NCBI RefSeq assembly: GCF_932526225.1
Contig: NC_064038.1
Location: 17,659,075 to 17,723,074 of the forward strand
Direction: 5' to 3'
DNA from: Nematostella vectensis
Taxonomy: Eukaryota > Cnidaria > Anthozoa > Actiniaria > Edwardsiidae
Length of the DNA stretch: 64,000 nt
Program-made: the position numbers and the translations under genes
Notes under the pieces: model-generated
The model's database searches: none
Told to the model about the DNA's origin: nothing
What the model saw: only the letters and a program-made list of their open reading frames with translations
Part shown: positions 28,901 through 37,361 of the stretch, one piece after another
Position numbering within the stretch: the first letter of the stretch is position 1
How the letters are laid out: every line of letters begins with the position of its first letter

Positions 28901-31187
28901 TCGCCTCGTAAATATTATTTCCCTATGCCATTTATTCAGGATATTAATCTTAAAAACCACGGCCAAATAGCAATGCTATTCTTTATCACGTTCTCCACAA
29001 ACAAACAAGAATCTTATCATTGCTTCACATATTGTAAATTACTGTTCCATTAAAGGTTCATATCCAAATCCACAGACCCATATAAACTTCTAACAAAGAT
29101 AGAGCATCATTTTAATTCTCTAATTTATTACACTGGCATTTAAGGTTTCTATGCCATCTAACAAAACTAGAGTGTATGCATAGTTTTTCAAAAATCTGTA
29201 TCTGTAAGGTTGCCTAACGACTCGAGTCATTAGGCAACTGTTGAAGAGTGCCATTATGCAACCAGTTGGGTTGGTTGCGTAGTGAACGTTTTCCTAACAA
29301 CCAGTAACCTTAAGGACTGTGGTTTTACGGAATGGGAATTCACAGAGTTACAGCTATGTACTGTATAGTAGAATATTGTTTGATAGCTGTTTATACCTGT
29401 ACCCTACTGACCGAATTATATGAGAAATAACAAAAGATGTTTGATACCTGTGGAGCTTGGGGATGGCATGGGCAGCTGTCTTCCTTACAAATGGTGACAT
29501 GTCTACAACTCCCTGTTGAAACAAAGGTTGTAAGTATTCCATGGTTACGCCCTGGCTGAACTACTGTAGAATATCTATGATTATGGAACTACTATAGAAT
29601 ATCTATGATTATGGAACTACTGTAGAATATCTAGGATTGTGGTTATGCCAGTATTCGATGGTTGAACCCTGGCTTAACAGTGCAAGTGCTTTGATCAGTT
29701 ATACAGACAGAAGAATGAGCATATTACCTCTTTGATGGACAGCATAAGAATTGGCGCAATGACGTGAACACGGATACTGGACAGCACGCGTAGAGCACTT
29801 GCACGAATCAGTTGGTTTGGATCCTGGACAGAAAAGAATAGATTGTTAATGTCATCAAAGGCATGTGTACATTTTGCCATTTATTCCTTATATAGTTGAT
29901 TTTATAACAAGATGAGCCAAACAGAATACCTTCATATTTCATGAGCATATTTAAGAATATTAAGCATATTTTGTACTATTGTCACTTTTTCAAAACTTCA
30001 ACCTTCAATTAACCTAGCATTTTAATTAACTCAGAATTTATAATAAATATATGAGCTCTAGGTATATTTTAACATGTACCATAACATTTAAGTGCTTAAG
30101 GTATATTTTATCATGAACCGTCTCATCTATGAGCTCATGGTATATTTATCATAAACCATCATATCTATGAGCTTATGGTATATTTATCATGAACCGTCAC
30201 ATATATTGAATAGCAGTAGCTGTGATTGAGGGAGAAAATGATACGCCACCTTGAGGGCCTTCTGAAAAGTGCTGATAGACAGTAGGGCAAGGTCTTGCTG
30301 CTCTTCTGCGTAGCGCACAAGGTAAACATAAACTAGCTTTTTCACCTGCCAAAAGAGACATGCTCTCATCACCAACTAATGCAGGAATTTGCCAGTAAAG
30401 GGGAGAGGGGCACACAAACTCACTCTCTAAATTTGAACGGGCATACAAATAACAGATGCCGTTGAGTACTCAATATCAATATTAAAAAAAGGGATAGAAA
30501 ACTGAAGTGAAGGAAAATCACATCTATTAAAAATTTTCACACTTAATAACAACATCCATCACACAAATAGAGCAATATTTTTTTATCAAATCACAGCAAA
30601 TATAATCAAAACGTATAGTATTTCAGATAAGGACGGCACTGTAGAGATAACAGGAGATGAAGAACAAAATTTCCGGTTAGTGAATTTTGTGAAGGGGAGT
30701 GCGTGGTATTGCGTAAAATAAACCGTAAGCTCACCTCAACATTCTTAGAAACAACATTTTTCACAACAGCTGGGAACAGCTCCGACATATCTCTACCGGT
30801 GGCCATGTTCTTCATAATAACAGAAGAATTTGGTGAGTAAATTTACGCCACGTAGTAGAACACAAACAAATTCACATCAGATGAGATAAATAGCTAACTT
30901 ACTATTTGTCAACACTATACTTACAGATATGATTCGCTTCATAGCATCTAGCTTGTGGTTGTCTTTGGGACCGTCCAGCATTGCTTTCAAATCGTCATGC
31001 CTAAGGATTAAACAAATTGAAGTAAATCAGGACAAAAAATACTAAACCCCAGACGCCTCGACCCAGTCTCGTGATGTTCGAAAAAGCTCAAATTTCCAAA
31101 CCTTTTGAAATCACTAGAAAACAATCCACCAGGGTTTGAGTCTGCAACGTCCGGCTCCCCCATTGGTTTTTCCGCGTTGTAAGACAT
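1915..31187 (-). CDS. AP3B: AP-3 complex subunit beta (AP3B1/AP3B2-like), 12 exons, 3' part beyond the left edge
   Basis: Large subunit of the AP-3 adaptor coat, which sorts cargo from endosomes to lysosome-related organelles. Exons in transcript order: 31187-31102, 31000-30925, 30809-30735, 30345-30250, 29823-29728, 29512-29448, 13617-13551, 13210-13028, 7826-7650, 5875-5778, 5597-5543, 1986-1915. All junctions are GT-AG and keep phase, giving 382 codons. Typical beta-3 adaptin segments are readable: [114 protein letters not shown] and NIATMS. Together they form the N-terminal HEAT/ARM trunk. An Asp/Glu/Ser-rich loop (about residues 261-275) precedes MDPDHRLL, as known in this family. Human AP3B1 is about 1,090 residues, so roughly 700 residues (rest of trunk, hinge, ear) should lie left of the window. 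Metazoan paralogues B1 and B2 cannot be separated here. Confidence 0.95.
2100..5145. repeat. 22-bp minisatellite, about 138 copies
   Basis: Unit core TTATGTGAGTGCACGGCTTC plus CC. Common variants are GTACTCGG, GCAAGG, CTTTCC and CGTTATG. It fills most of AP3B intron 11. Confidence 0.98.
5165..5542. repeat. 58-bp minisatellite, 7 copies, abutting the AP3B exon 11 donor
   Basis: GGATCATG recurs at 5173, 5231, 5289, 5347, 5405, 5463 and 5521 (exact 58-bp period). The last copy ends only 3-4 bases from the exon 11 donor. A diverged copy of the same unit lies at about 1995-2050, next to the exon 12 acceptor, on the other side of the 22-bp array. Confidence 0.95.
5543..5597 (-). CDS. AP3B: AP3B exon 11
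   Basis: 55 nt encoding [18 protein letters not shown]. The donor GTATCATCATT runs straight into the 58-bp minisatellite, which begins at about intron position +4. Confidence 0.92.
5778..5875 (-). CDS. AP3B: AP3B exon 10
   Basis: 98 nt encoding [18 protein letters not shown] and [11 protein letters not shown], with donor CACAG/GTAAAG, phase 2. Confidence 0.92.
6068..7275. mobile_element. Long-palindrome DNA transposon derivative (TA target site)
   Basis: Ends are AGGCGACTCACTACAGTACC and its reverse complement, flanked by TA at 6066-6067 and 7276-7277. The inverted repeat does not stop at a short TIR. With divergence it runs inward for roughly 500 bp per arm (for example CTGCTTCCAGATCGCAAG at about 6200 against 7090, and CACTGACCGAATAC at 6540 against about 6785). 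Only a short centre is unpaired. No transposase is recognised and a 76-codon ORF inside has no visible similarity. It lies in AP3B intron 9. Tc1/mariner is the simplest guess from the TA duplication. Confidence 0.8.
7650..7826 (-). CDS. AP3B: AP3B exon 9
   Basis: 177 nt, 59 codons. It starts with a variable stretch and an acidic loop rich in D, E, S and N, then [15 protein letters not shown] and PLLQSRNAS. The acceptor is TTACAG and the donor is TCT/GTAAGT. Confidence 0.93.
8035..8300. repeat. 31-bp minisatellite, about 8 copies
   Basis: Unit core GCTGAATCTGTTGGATTGAG; copies are almost identical. It lies in AP3B intron 8. Confidence 0.97.
8325..10167. repeat. 34-bp minisatellite, about 54 copies
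   Basis: Unit core AACCTGGTGATGTTAGGCAA followed by TATGGCTTATAAC. It is very homogeneous, with rare GTCAGG, GTAAGG and GGCGATG variants, suggesting recent expansion. It lies in AP3B intron 8. Confidence 0.98.
10461..10755. repeat. 49-bp minisatellite, 6 copies
   Basis: Unit core GACTTGGTTGGGTATTTTGA, with two variants ending in CTGCAGATACCGCT or CTGTAGATACCACA. It lies in AP3B intron 8. Confidence 0.95.
10846..13020. mobile_element. 2.2-kb non-autonomous TIR element ending at the AP3B exon 8 donor
   Basis: The left end TA/CAGTACACACTGAACG pairs with the right-end reverse complement TA/CAGTACAGACTGAATG. Similarity extends about 130 bp inward (GGCGTGGATT, TGAGTGGRTT, repeated GTGGATT words). 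TA lies outside both ends. The interior (about 10980-12890) shows no recognisable coding sequence; an 82-codon ORF at 11489 has no visible similarity. The right border is 5 nt from the exon 8 donor. Confidence 0.75.
13028..13210 (-). CDS. AP3B: AP3B exon 8
   Basis: 183 nt, 61 codons, including [20 protein letters not shown] and [18 protein letters not shown]. Both borders are unusual. The acceptor plus the first 7 exon bases are repeated three times upstream as a 72-bp minisatellite. The donor GTACATA runs directly into the terminal repeat of a 2.2-kb inverted-repeat element. Confidence 0.95.
13205..13497. repeat. 72-bp minisatellite, 4 copies, containing the AP3B exon 8 acceptor
   Basis: AAGCTTCAG recurs at 13208, 13280, 13352 and 13424. 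On the minus strand each unit carries CTCTGAAG/CTTGTTG, the real acceptor and the first 7 exon bases. Only the copy at 13210 continues into coding sequence. Confidence 0.93.
13551..13617 (-). CDS. AP3B: AP3B exon 7
   Basis: 67 nt encoding [20 protein letters not shown]. The acceptor is ATACCAG and the donor is ACT/GTGAGA. Phase with exon 6 closes to 44 codons. Confidence 0.93.
13635..14550. other. AP3B intron 6, 3' unique part
   Basis: AT-rich non-coding intron sequence with no recognised gene, RNA or mobile element. Short poly-A and poly-T runs only. Confidence 0.6.
14563..14680. repeat. 34-bp G-rich repeat, 3 copies
   Basis: Unit contains GGGGTAGGGTAGTGGGGAGG then GCATTTGACAGAGT. The G-runs on the plus strand (non-coding relative to AP3B) could fold as G-quadruplex. 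Confidence 0.9.
15861..22400. repeat. Internal tandem duplication of about 3.4 kb inside the 26-bp array
   Basis: Marker pairs: GTTTTGTTAGACTT at 15861 and 19282, GTTTTGTTTG at 16501 and 19922 (offset 3421). GTTGTGTATG is at 17021 and 20468, and TTTTGATGTACTAC at 17334/20781 and 18425/21872 (offset 3447). The offset differs by exactly one 26-bp unit. Borders are approximate. Confidence 0.8.
25675..26075 (-). mobile_element. tRNA-derived SINE, copy 1
   Basis: Read on the minus strand, a tRNA-like head starts near 26062. It has an A-box-like TGGCCGAGTGTG (26053-26042) and a canonical B box GGTTCGAATCC (26009-25999). About 300 bp of non-tRNA body follows, ending AATAAAG at the array junction. 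An 83-codon plus-strand ORF through it is incidental. The junction to the array carries a short GTGTATTACCC duplication. Confidence 0.85.
26653..27053 (-). mobile_element. tRNA-derived SINE, copy 2 of the 978-bp repeat
   Basis: Same sequence as copy 1, displaced by 978 bp, including A and B boxes and the junctions with the 26-bp array. Confidence 0.85.
27631..28031 (-). mobile_element. tRNA-derived SINE, copy 3 of the 978-bp repeat
   Basis: Same sequence as copies 1 and 2, displaced by a further 978 bp. All A- and B-box bases are intact. Confidence 0.85.
28828..29309. mobile_element. MITE with TTAA target duplication (piggyBac-like)
   Basis: Flanked by TTAA at 28824-28827 and 29310-29313. 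Ends are GGAAACTG and CAGTAACC (imperfect TIR). Inverted similarity continues inward (TTAGGAAA, TTCACTAC/TCCACTAC, CAACTGGTTGC, AATGGCACTC). No transposase. A 117-codon ORF starting at 28700 overlaps it and is not considered real. Confidence 0.65.
29448..29512 (-). CDS. AP3B: AP3B exon 6
   Basis: 65 nt encoding [20 protein letters not shown]. It ends in phase 2 at CACAG/GTATCA. The next coding exon lies 15.8 kb away, across the 26-bp minisatellite. Confidence 0.93.
29562..29642. repeat. 28-bp repeat, 3 copies, AP3B intron 5
   Basis: GGAACTACTGTAGAATATCT and close variants occur three times, just upstream (minus strand) of exon 6. Confidence 0.85.
29728..29823 (-). CDS. AP3B: AP3B exon 5
   Basis: 96 nt, 32 codons, beginning [19 protein letters not shown]. 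The acceptor is GTCCAG and the donor is GAG/GTAATA. Confidence 0.95.
30050..30200. repeat. Diverged repeat of about 38 bp, 4 copies, AP3B intron 4
   Basis: GAGCTCATGGTATATTTATC, then ATAAACCAT and variants, recur four times, ending shortly before the exon 4 donor at 30250. Confidence 0.7.
30250..30345 (-). CDS. AP3B: AP3B exon 4
   Basis: 96 nt, 32 codons, beginning [20 protein letters not shown]. This is one of the most conserved adaptin trunk segments and anchors the family call. Confidence 0.95.
30735..30809 (-). CDS. AP3B: AP3B exon 3
   Basis: 75 nt in phase 0, encoding [19 protein letters not shown]. The donor is GAG/GTGAGC. Confidence 0.93.
30925..31000 (-). CDS. AP3B: AP3B exon 2
   Basis: Encodes [10 protein letters not shown] through [10 protein letters not shown]. 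The acceptor follows CCTTAG and the donor is TCT/GTAAGT. Exons 1 and 2 sum to 162 nt, exactly 54 codons. Confidence 0.93.
31102..31187 (-). CDS. AP3B: AP3B exon 1
   Basis: Start codon at 31187. The exon encodes a short poorly conserved N-terminus ending GGLFSSDFK, which matches the GLFSSD start of beta-3 adaptins. The donor is AAAAG/GTTTGG, phase 2. Confidence 0.9.
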
Positions 31188-31249
31188 CTTTTAGAAGAGA
31201 AAATAGAAATAAAGCTCAGTTATTCGGTACCATCATCTTCCGCCGTTAG

Positions 31250-31264
31250 ACCAAAATGGCTGCC
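31250..31264 (+). promoter_or_regulatory. YY1-like ATG element opposite the AP3B start
   Basis: CCAAAATGGCTGCC resembles the AANATGGCNGC element often found at metazoan start codons. It lies 68 bp from the divergent AP3B start codon, in the presumed AP3B promoter. Confidence 0.3.
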
Positions 31265-31288
31265 AGCGTGAAAGGATTTGACTGGTAA
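31256..31288 (+). other. Possible 10-codon micro-ORF or first exon divergent from AP3B
   Basis: ATG opens MAASVKGFDW followed by TAA. A strong donor GACTG/GTAAGT overlaps the end (exon end 31284, phase 2). No matching downstream exon was found. It cannot splice in frame to HAUS1 exon 2. It may be an abandoned first exon, an upstream ORF of a divergent non-coding transcript, or chance. Confidence 0.25.
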
Positions 31289-31473
31289 GTACAGTCGGAC
31301 CCAGGCTATGTTGTACTTTGATTGTTATACACAGGAAGCCCAAGCAAAAGTTTATCTGTACAGCTGGAAGTACCCTGGGTACCGGGTCAGAGCCTCCAGA
31401 CTACTCTCGCCCAGTGACGCGCGTCTCGCGGCATTTTGGCTGGAGAGCGTCACTGCTATTATACAGCTATTTC

Positions 31474-31632
31474 CGCCAGTACCGGTCAGCGGTACTTAGT
31501 TATGTTACGTTCACCAAACCCCGCCACCTCTCCGCCATCTTGTTTTTGCTGTGTTACGATACTGGCTTTGGTTCTCTGTTGATTAAAGCGTTTCCAAGTT
31601 GTGTCCTAGTTTGTGGTCTTATTCAACTGGCG
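31474..31632 (+). repeat. 5' LTR
   Basis: 159 bp, apparently identical to the 3' LTR, which implies recent insertion or conversion. It contains CTCCGCCATCTTG (31529-31541), a good YY1-type site in reverse orientation. Confidence 0.88.
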
Positions 31633-31733
31633 TGGTGGCAGCTGGATTTCGTCCCTTCGTCTCTTTCGCCAAAAAAAATCACAGAATAGAACAGCAAACG
31701 CCGCTGTGACAGCACAACTTATTTACCGAAGAA

Positions 31734-31937
31734 ATGGCTGCTACTCACAGAGCACCAAAACAATGGAGCCTATCTAAAACCGAAACTATCACCAGTTTTG
31801 AAAACTGGAAGCAAAACCTGATGTATACGCTGTCTCTCGACCCGACCTTCGAAAAAGGTAACAAACATCAAAGACGTCAAACGATATCTTGGTGTCGCCA
31901 CCATCGCCAAGGATGGCTTACTCGTCGTAAAACGTGA
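31734..31937 (+). pseudogene. gag N-terminal remnant of the LTR element
   Basis: The ATG reads [20 protein letters not shown], then [19 protein letters not shown], a gag-like Trp-rich start. Near 31855 the frame changes. From there the productive frame is the integrase one ([20 protein letters not shown]), so gag is fused out of frame to the integrase region by the internal deletion. Confidence 0.65.
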
Positions 31938-33261
31938 AACACCCTTATCGCCCAGCCGTGAGTGCATCATTGTTCCACGTCGCGTTCTTGACGGCGTACT
32001 CACAGCTCTACATATTCAGCTATGTCACCCGTCAACTCACCAACTCAAGATGGCCACCAAGCGCTATCTGTTCGCCCTTGATCTTGAGAAGGCCATCGTT
32101 CGCGTGTCTCAAGCTTGCCACCATTGCGCTTCTCTCCGTACAAGCAGCAAAGCACGTATAGAACAGTCGTCTTGCGACCCGCCCGACGCCATTGGAGTTT
32201 CTTTCGCAGCAGACGTCATACGTCGGTCACGCCAGTTTATCCTGATTGTACGAGAGTGCGTGACTTCGTACACCACCAGCTTACTGTTAACCAATGAGCA
32301 ACACTCTACCCTTCGCGATGCTCTCATTCGTCTTTGCGTGCAGATGCGTCCCCTCGACGGTCCCGTCGCCATCATTCGCACTGACCCAGCCCCAGGATTT
32401 CAAGCGCTAAAGGAAGACAAGCTCCTGCAACACCATCGATTAGTCCTCGAAATTGGACGCGCAAAGAACGTCAATAAGAACCCGGTAGCTGAAAAGGCAG
32501 TACAAGAGTTAGAACGTGAGATCCTACAGCTTGACCCACTAGGGGGCCCTGTCTCTGAAGTAGCACTTGCAGTCGCTACAGCTAATCTCAACGCCCGCAT
32601 CCGATTACGTGGTCTGTCTGCGAGGGAAATGTGGACTCAGCGTGACCAGTTTTCCAACAGTCAACTCCCCTTCCAAGACCAAACCCTCATAGAGAAACAG
32701 CACGACCAGCGGAATTCTAACCACGCGTACAGCGAGAAATCTAAAGCGCCCGCAGACTTTCGCCCATCCACAGCAATCACTGTTGGCGACCTCATTTACC
32801 TGCATCCCGACAGGAACAAGACCCGAGGGCGAGATAGATATCTCGTCGTAGACACTGAAGGAGGCTTCTGTAATATCAGAAAGTTTATTGGCTCGCAGTT
32901 ACGTTCTACGTCATACAGAGTAAAAAAAACAGATTGCTACAAGGTTCCATCTGAAGTACCGGACAAGACACCGACTGCAGCCTATGACTGTGACTCTTCC
33001 GCAGATGAAGATGACACTCCGGCCACCAAGAGGCTTCCGCCCCCAGCCCCACCAGATATACCGACAGCGATAACTGATCCACCTTCCCGGGATGTATCAC
33101 CCCAAAGTGATGCCGACGCCTCTGAGACGAGAGCTATGGACTCCAGTCACTGTCCCTCCAATCTTCAAGATGATGACACATCCCCACCTAGGAGGTCTAC
33201 CCGCGAGCGTCACCTTCCCTTACGTTATAGAGATGACGACTTTATCACTGACTTTAAATAG
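31858..33261 (+). pseudogene. Retroelement integrase (zinc finger plus DD35E core plus C-terminal domain)
   Basis: The open frame from about 31858 to the stop at 33261 contains an HHCC zinc-binding module (H and H around 32011-32033, CHHC near 32116). The core domain uses, counting from the ATG at 32050, D55 (SFAADV), D112 (RTDPAPGF) and E148 (NPVAEKAVQE), with exactly 35 residues between the last two. A small-barrel-like segment (GDLIYLHPDRNKTRGRDRY) and a Ser/Pro/Asp-rich tail follow. The 403-codon stretch is intact but lacks its upstream polyprotein, so the element is non-autonomous. Confidence 0.85.
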
Positions 33262-33412
33262 GGCTTAATGTATAAACTATGCTAGCAATTAGGCTTACTG
33301 TTATAGTCCTATCCTTTAATCAGTCCATCGTATTTACATTGTACGCCGTGAAAGACATTAGTTGTGTGATTTCTCTACAGTAGATAGTATAAGAGAGAAA
33401 GAAAGGAAGTCA

Positions 33413-33571
33413 CGCCAGTACCGGTCAGCGGTACTTAGTTATGTTACGTTCACCAAACCCCGCCACCTCTCCGCCATCTTGTTTTTGCTGTGTTACGATA
33501 CTGGCTTTGGTTCTCTGTTGATTAAAGCGTTTCCAAGTTGTGTCCTAGTTTGTGGTCTTATTCAACTGGCG
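33413..33571 (+). repeat. 3' LTR
   Basis: 159-bp direct copy of the 5' LTR, immediately downstream of the polypurine tract. Confidence 0.88.
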
Positions 33572-34122
33572 TTCAGTAAACGTTGTCCAAGAAGTGTCCA
33601 AGAGCGCACTGCCCACGCGCCCATACTGCGAGGTAGTATGGTTAATATACACACAATTTTTTTTAAATATATATCTGCGCGTCCTAAGGACACAAGAGCA
33701 GGTTTGGCACCTATCCCGTAAGAGGTGTCAAACGAAGACTCCGTAGCTACACTAAAAGAAAACCTGTTGGCAAAGTGGCTGAACAAAATAGCAACGACGA
33801 CGGCGACCGACTGCAGGGAGAACCCAAAAAGCTTTCATACTTTGCGCACAATTTTAAACTAATTCAGATAAAATTCACTCGTTTATGTATTCCCCCAAAA
33901 AACTATAGTAAAACCTAGAATCCACACCATGAAACTTGGAGTTTTCACGTTGTCGTTTGAAGAAAAACGGCTAAAATGTATCAGACAGAAACCATTTTAG
34001 AGTATATTTTACGTCTGGCTCTTTTAATTCTAAATCGTTTTCTGCCGCCGTCTTTCGCGTTGCCGTCCCTCTTTTTTGCAGATACCTTTTACAATTGTAC
34101 GCGGCACATAGAAAGAAATACC
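33572..34122. other. Unassigned intergenic sequence
   Basis: Unique AT-rich sequence between the LTR element and the foldback element. No conserved coding or structural signal seen. Confidence 0.5.
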
Positions 34123-34159
34123 GGTAAGTACTTTAAGTACGCATCCTGAAGTGTATCAT

Positions 34160-35825
34160 CCACAGCTATCCACACGATACACAGCTATCTACACCATACA
34201 CAGCTATCCACACCATACACAGCTATCCACACCATACACAGCTATCCACGCCATACACAGCTATCCACACCATACACAGCTATCCACACCATACACACCA
34301 TACACAGCTATCCATAGCTATCCACACCATACACAGCTATCCACACCATACACAGCTATCCACACCATACACAACCATCCACACCATACACAGCCATACA
34401 CAGCTATTTACACCATCCACAACCATCCACACCTATTCACACTATACACAGCCATACACACCATACACAGCTATCCACACCATACACAGCTATCCACACC
34501 ATACACAGCCATACACACCATACACAACCATCCACACCATAAACAGCCATACACAGCTATCCACACCATCCACAACCATCCACATCTATCCACACTATAA
34601 ACAGCCATACACACCATCCAAAGCTATCCACACCATACACAACCATCCACACCATACACAGCCATACACAGCTATCCACACCATCCACAACCATCCACAT
34701 CTATCCACACTATACACAGCCATACACACCATACACAGCTATCCAAACCATACACAGCTATCCACACCATACACAGCTATCCACACCATACACAACCATC
34801 CACACCATACACAGCCATACACAGTCATACACAGCTATCCACACCATACACAGCTATCCACACCATACACAGCCATACACAGCTATACACAGCTATCCAC
34901 ACCATACACAGCTATCCACACCATACACAGCCATACACACCATACACAGCTATCCACACCATCCACAGCCATCCACAGCCATTCACAGCTATCCACACCA
35001 TACACGGCTATCCACACTATACACGGCCATACACAGCTATCCACACCATCCACAACCATCCACACCATGCACGGCCATACTCAGCTATCCACACCATCCA
35101 CAGCTATCCACACCATACACAGCTATCCACACCATACACAGCTATCCACGCCATACACACCATACACAGCTATCTACACCATACACAGCCATCCACAGCT
35201 ATCCACACCATCCACAGCCATCCACACCATCCACAGCTATCCACACCATACACAGCTATCCACACCATACACAGCTATCCACACCATACACACCATACAC
35301 AGCTATCTACACCATACACAGCCATCCACAGCTATCCACACCATCCACAGCCATCCACACCATCCACAGCTATCCACACCATACACAGCTATCCACAGCT
35401 ATCCACACCATCCACAGCTATCCACACCATCCACAGCTATCCACACTATACACGGCCATACACACCATGCACGGCCATACTCAGCTATCCAAACCATCCA
35501 CAGCTATCCACACCATACACAGCTATCCACACCATACACACCTATCCACACCATACACAGCTATCTACACCATACACAGCTATCCACGCCATACACAGCT
35601 ATCCACACCATACACAGCCATCCACAGCTATCCACAGCATCCACACCATCCACAGCTATCCACACCATCCACAGCTATCCACACCATACACAGCTATCCA
35701 CACCATACACAGCCATACACACCATACACAGCTATACACACGATAAAGAGCTATTATCTACACCATACACAGCTATCCACGCCATACACACCATCCACAC
35801 CATCCACAGCTATCCACACCAACAG
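34160..35825. repeat. 19-bp minisatellite, left arm of the foldback element
   Basis: Unit core CACACCATACACAGCTATC with CCATCCACA, ACAACC and AGCC variants, about 85 units of slightly variable length. Long ORFs rich in HTIHSYPH-type repeats are by-products. Confidence 0.95.
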
Positions 35826-36469
35826 AAATAGTTCTTTGGGGATAAGGGCATGGTATTTGCGACCACGAACCCTTACAAAAATAGACAACTTTTGAAATAG
35901 ACATCTTTCGTTCGCCTCGCTCGGAATCTAGATCTTACGTAGATCTACTTATTTATCGGCAAAAATGAGAGTAACTTTATAAAGGTAAGGTCAAGAACGC
36001 GTGGTCTCAGAACATCACCGTCATGAAAGTGTGAAAAAAAAACACTGAAAAACGGCTATTTTCTTGGTGTTGGCGGGTTCCGTCATTCCACGATTTACTA
36101 ACACCCCACGTGTCATAAGTAACAAAGACACTAAGTGGATTTTCATGAAATCGGGACAACTTCAACATAAAATCCGGATAACGATTCCAGTCAAATTCAA
36201 ACGCAAAAGGCGTGGACTGCTATTTGTAATGCAAATAAAATGTATGTTATTCATACTCACGATCCTCGAACGATTTTCGTGTATCCTTCTCCAGACACTC
36301 GTAGGGCAAACTAACACCATTTAGTTGTTTTACGTTCTTGTTTGGCCCCGCCCTCTTCTGCGAGAAGGGTAAGGAGAGGACACTTTCGCCAGAAAAAAAC
36401 AGCCCTTCTTTGACCCAGTGGCACCTGCCTTCTTGAGGGCCTCTCTCACGGTTTTTTCCTCCCTTGTAT

Positions 36470-37030
36470 AGTGTGGATAGCTGTGTATAGCTGTGTATGG
36501 TGTGTATAGCTGTGGATAGCTGTGTATGGCTGTGGATGGTGTGGATGGTTTTGGATGGTGTGGATAGCTGTGGATGGTGTGGATAGCTGTGTATGGTGTG
36601 AATAGCTGTGTATGGCGTGGATAGCTGTGGATGGTGTGGATAGCTGTGGATGGTGTGGATAGCTGTGTATGGTGTGGATAGCTGTGGATGGCTGTGTATG
36701 GCGTGGATAGCTGTGTATGGTGTAGATAGCTGTGTATGGCTGTGTATAGCGTGGATAGCTGTGTATGGTGTGGATAGCTGTGTATGGTGTGGATGGGTGT
36801 GTATGGTGTAGATAGCTGTGTATGGTGTGGATGGGTGTGTATGGTGTGGATAGCTGTGTATGGTGTGGATAGCTGTGTATGGCGTGGATAGCTGTGTATG
36901 GCGTGTATGGTTGTGTATAGTGTGGATAGATGTGTATGGTGTGGATAGCTGTGTATGGTGTGGATATCTGTGTATGGTGTGGATGGCTGTGTATGGTGTG
37001 GATAGCTGTGGATGGTGTGTATCGTGTGTA
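36470..37030. repeat. 19-bp minisatellite, right arm (inverted)
   Basis: Unit core GATAGCTGTGTATGGTGTG, the reverse complement of the left-arm unit, about 29 units. Confidence 0.95.
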
Positions 37031-37154
37031 CGTATGTTGTGGTATACACTATCTTATGATACACTTCAGGATGCGTACTTAAAGTAGTTACCCCCAATTT
37101 CTGAAAACGACCGCTGACATTACCCCAGGCTTCACCGCGGCCTTGGATCGGTGG

Positions 37155-37164
37155 GCGCCATCTT
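37155..37164 (-). promoter_or_regulatory. YY1-like site upstream of HAUS1
   Basis: GCGCCATCTT (reverse AAGATGGCGC) lies about 170 bp before the HAUS1 start codon, within the presumed promoter. No TATA box is evident. Confidence 0.3.
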
Positions 37165-37334
37165 CAAATAGTATCAAACTCAAGAACTTGTTCGAAAGGA
37201 CTTTTTTGTCGTGTTTTACAATCTCTAGAATCATGAACCTACTGTGACTGAAAGTTAATAGCCATAGCAGTGTTATTTGTGTTATGTACAGTGCAGACTC
37301 GACGTAGAGCGAGTAAAACTATAGCCGGCTCAAC

Positions 37335-37361
37335 ATGGACTCGCAAAACAAACATTCCAAG
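37335..37361 (+). CDS. HAUS1: HAUS1 exon 1
   Basis: Nine codons, MDSQNKHSK, donor AAG/GTAAAG in phase 0. Chosen because it is the only upstream ATG exon that joins exon 2 in frame and restores the family length. Confidence 0.85.

Larger units (their letters stand above)
31474..33571 (+). mobile_element. Internally deleted LTR retrotransposon
   Basis: Two 159-bp direct repeats (31474-31632 and 33413-33571) start CGCCAGTACC and end CAACTGGCG. A primer-binding-site candidate TGGTGGCAGCTGG follows the 5' repeat with no spacer. A purine tract AAGAGAGAAAGAAAGGAAG (33391-33409) precedes the 3' repeat. The interior keeps only the start of gag and the integrase end. Protease, reverse transcriptase and RNase H are missing. 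Integrase as the last domain fits a Gypsy or BEL/Pao layout. The repeats lack TG...CA ends, and only TTC is shared as possible target duplication. Confidence 0.88.
34123..37093. mobile_element. Foldback-type element with minisatellite arms
   Basis: Outer inverted ends: TACTTTAAGTACGCATCCTG then AAGTGTATCAT at 34129-34159, mirrored at about 37056-37087. Inside the ends, the left arm (34160-35825) is a 19-bp minisatellite. The right arm (36470-37030) is the same family in inverted orientation. The centre (35826-36470) is unique. This matches the anatomy of foldback elements, where terminal repeats are internally tandem. No transposase is visible in the centre. Confidence 0.8.

Noticed and set aside
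31256-31284. MAASVKGFDW as exon 1 of HAUS1
   Set aside because: It ends in phase 2, whereas HAUS1 exon 2 begins in phase 0. The exon at 37335-37361 fits in phase, resembles the vertebrate N-terminus and gives 278 codons.
34151-37097. Proteins with HTIHSYPH-type repeats on both strands
   Set aside because: Translation of the minisatellite arms of the foldback element. Mirrored ORFs on opposite strands follow from the inverted arms.
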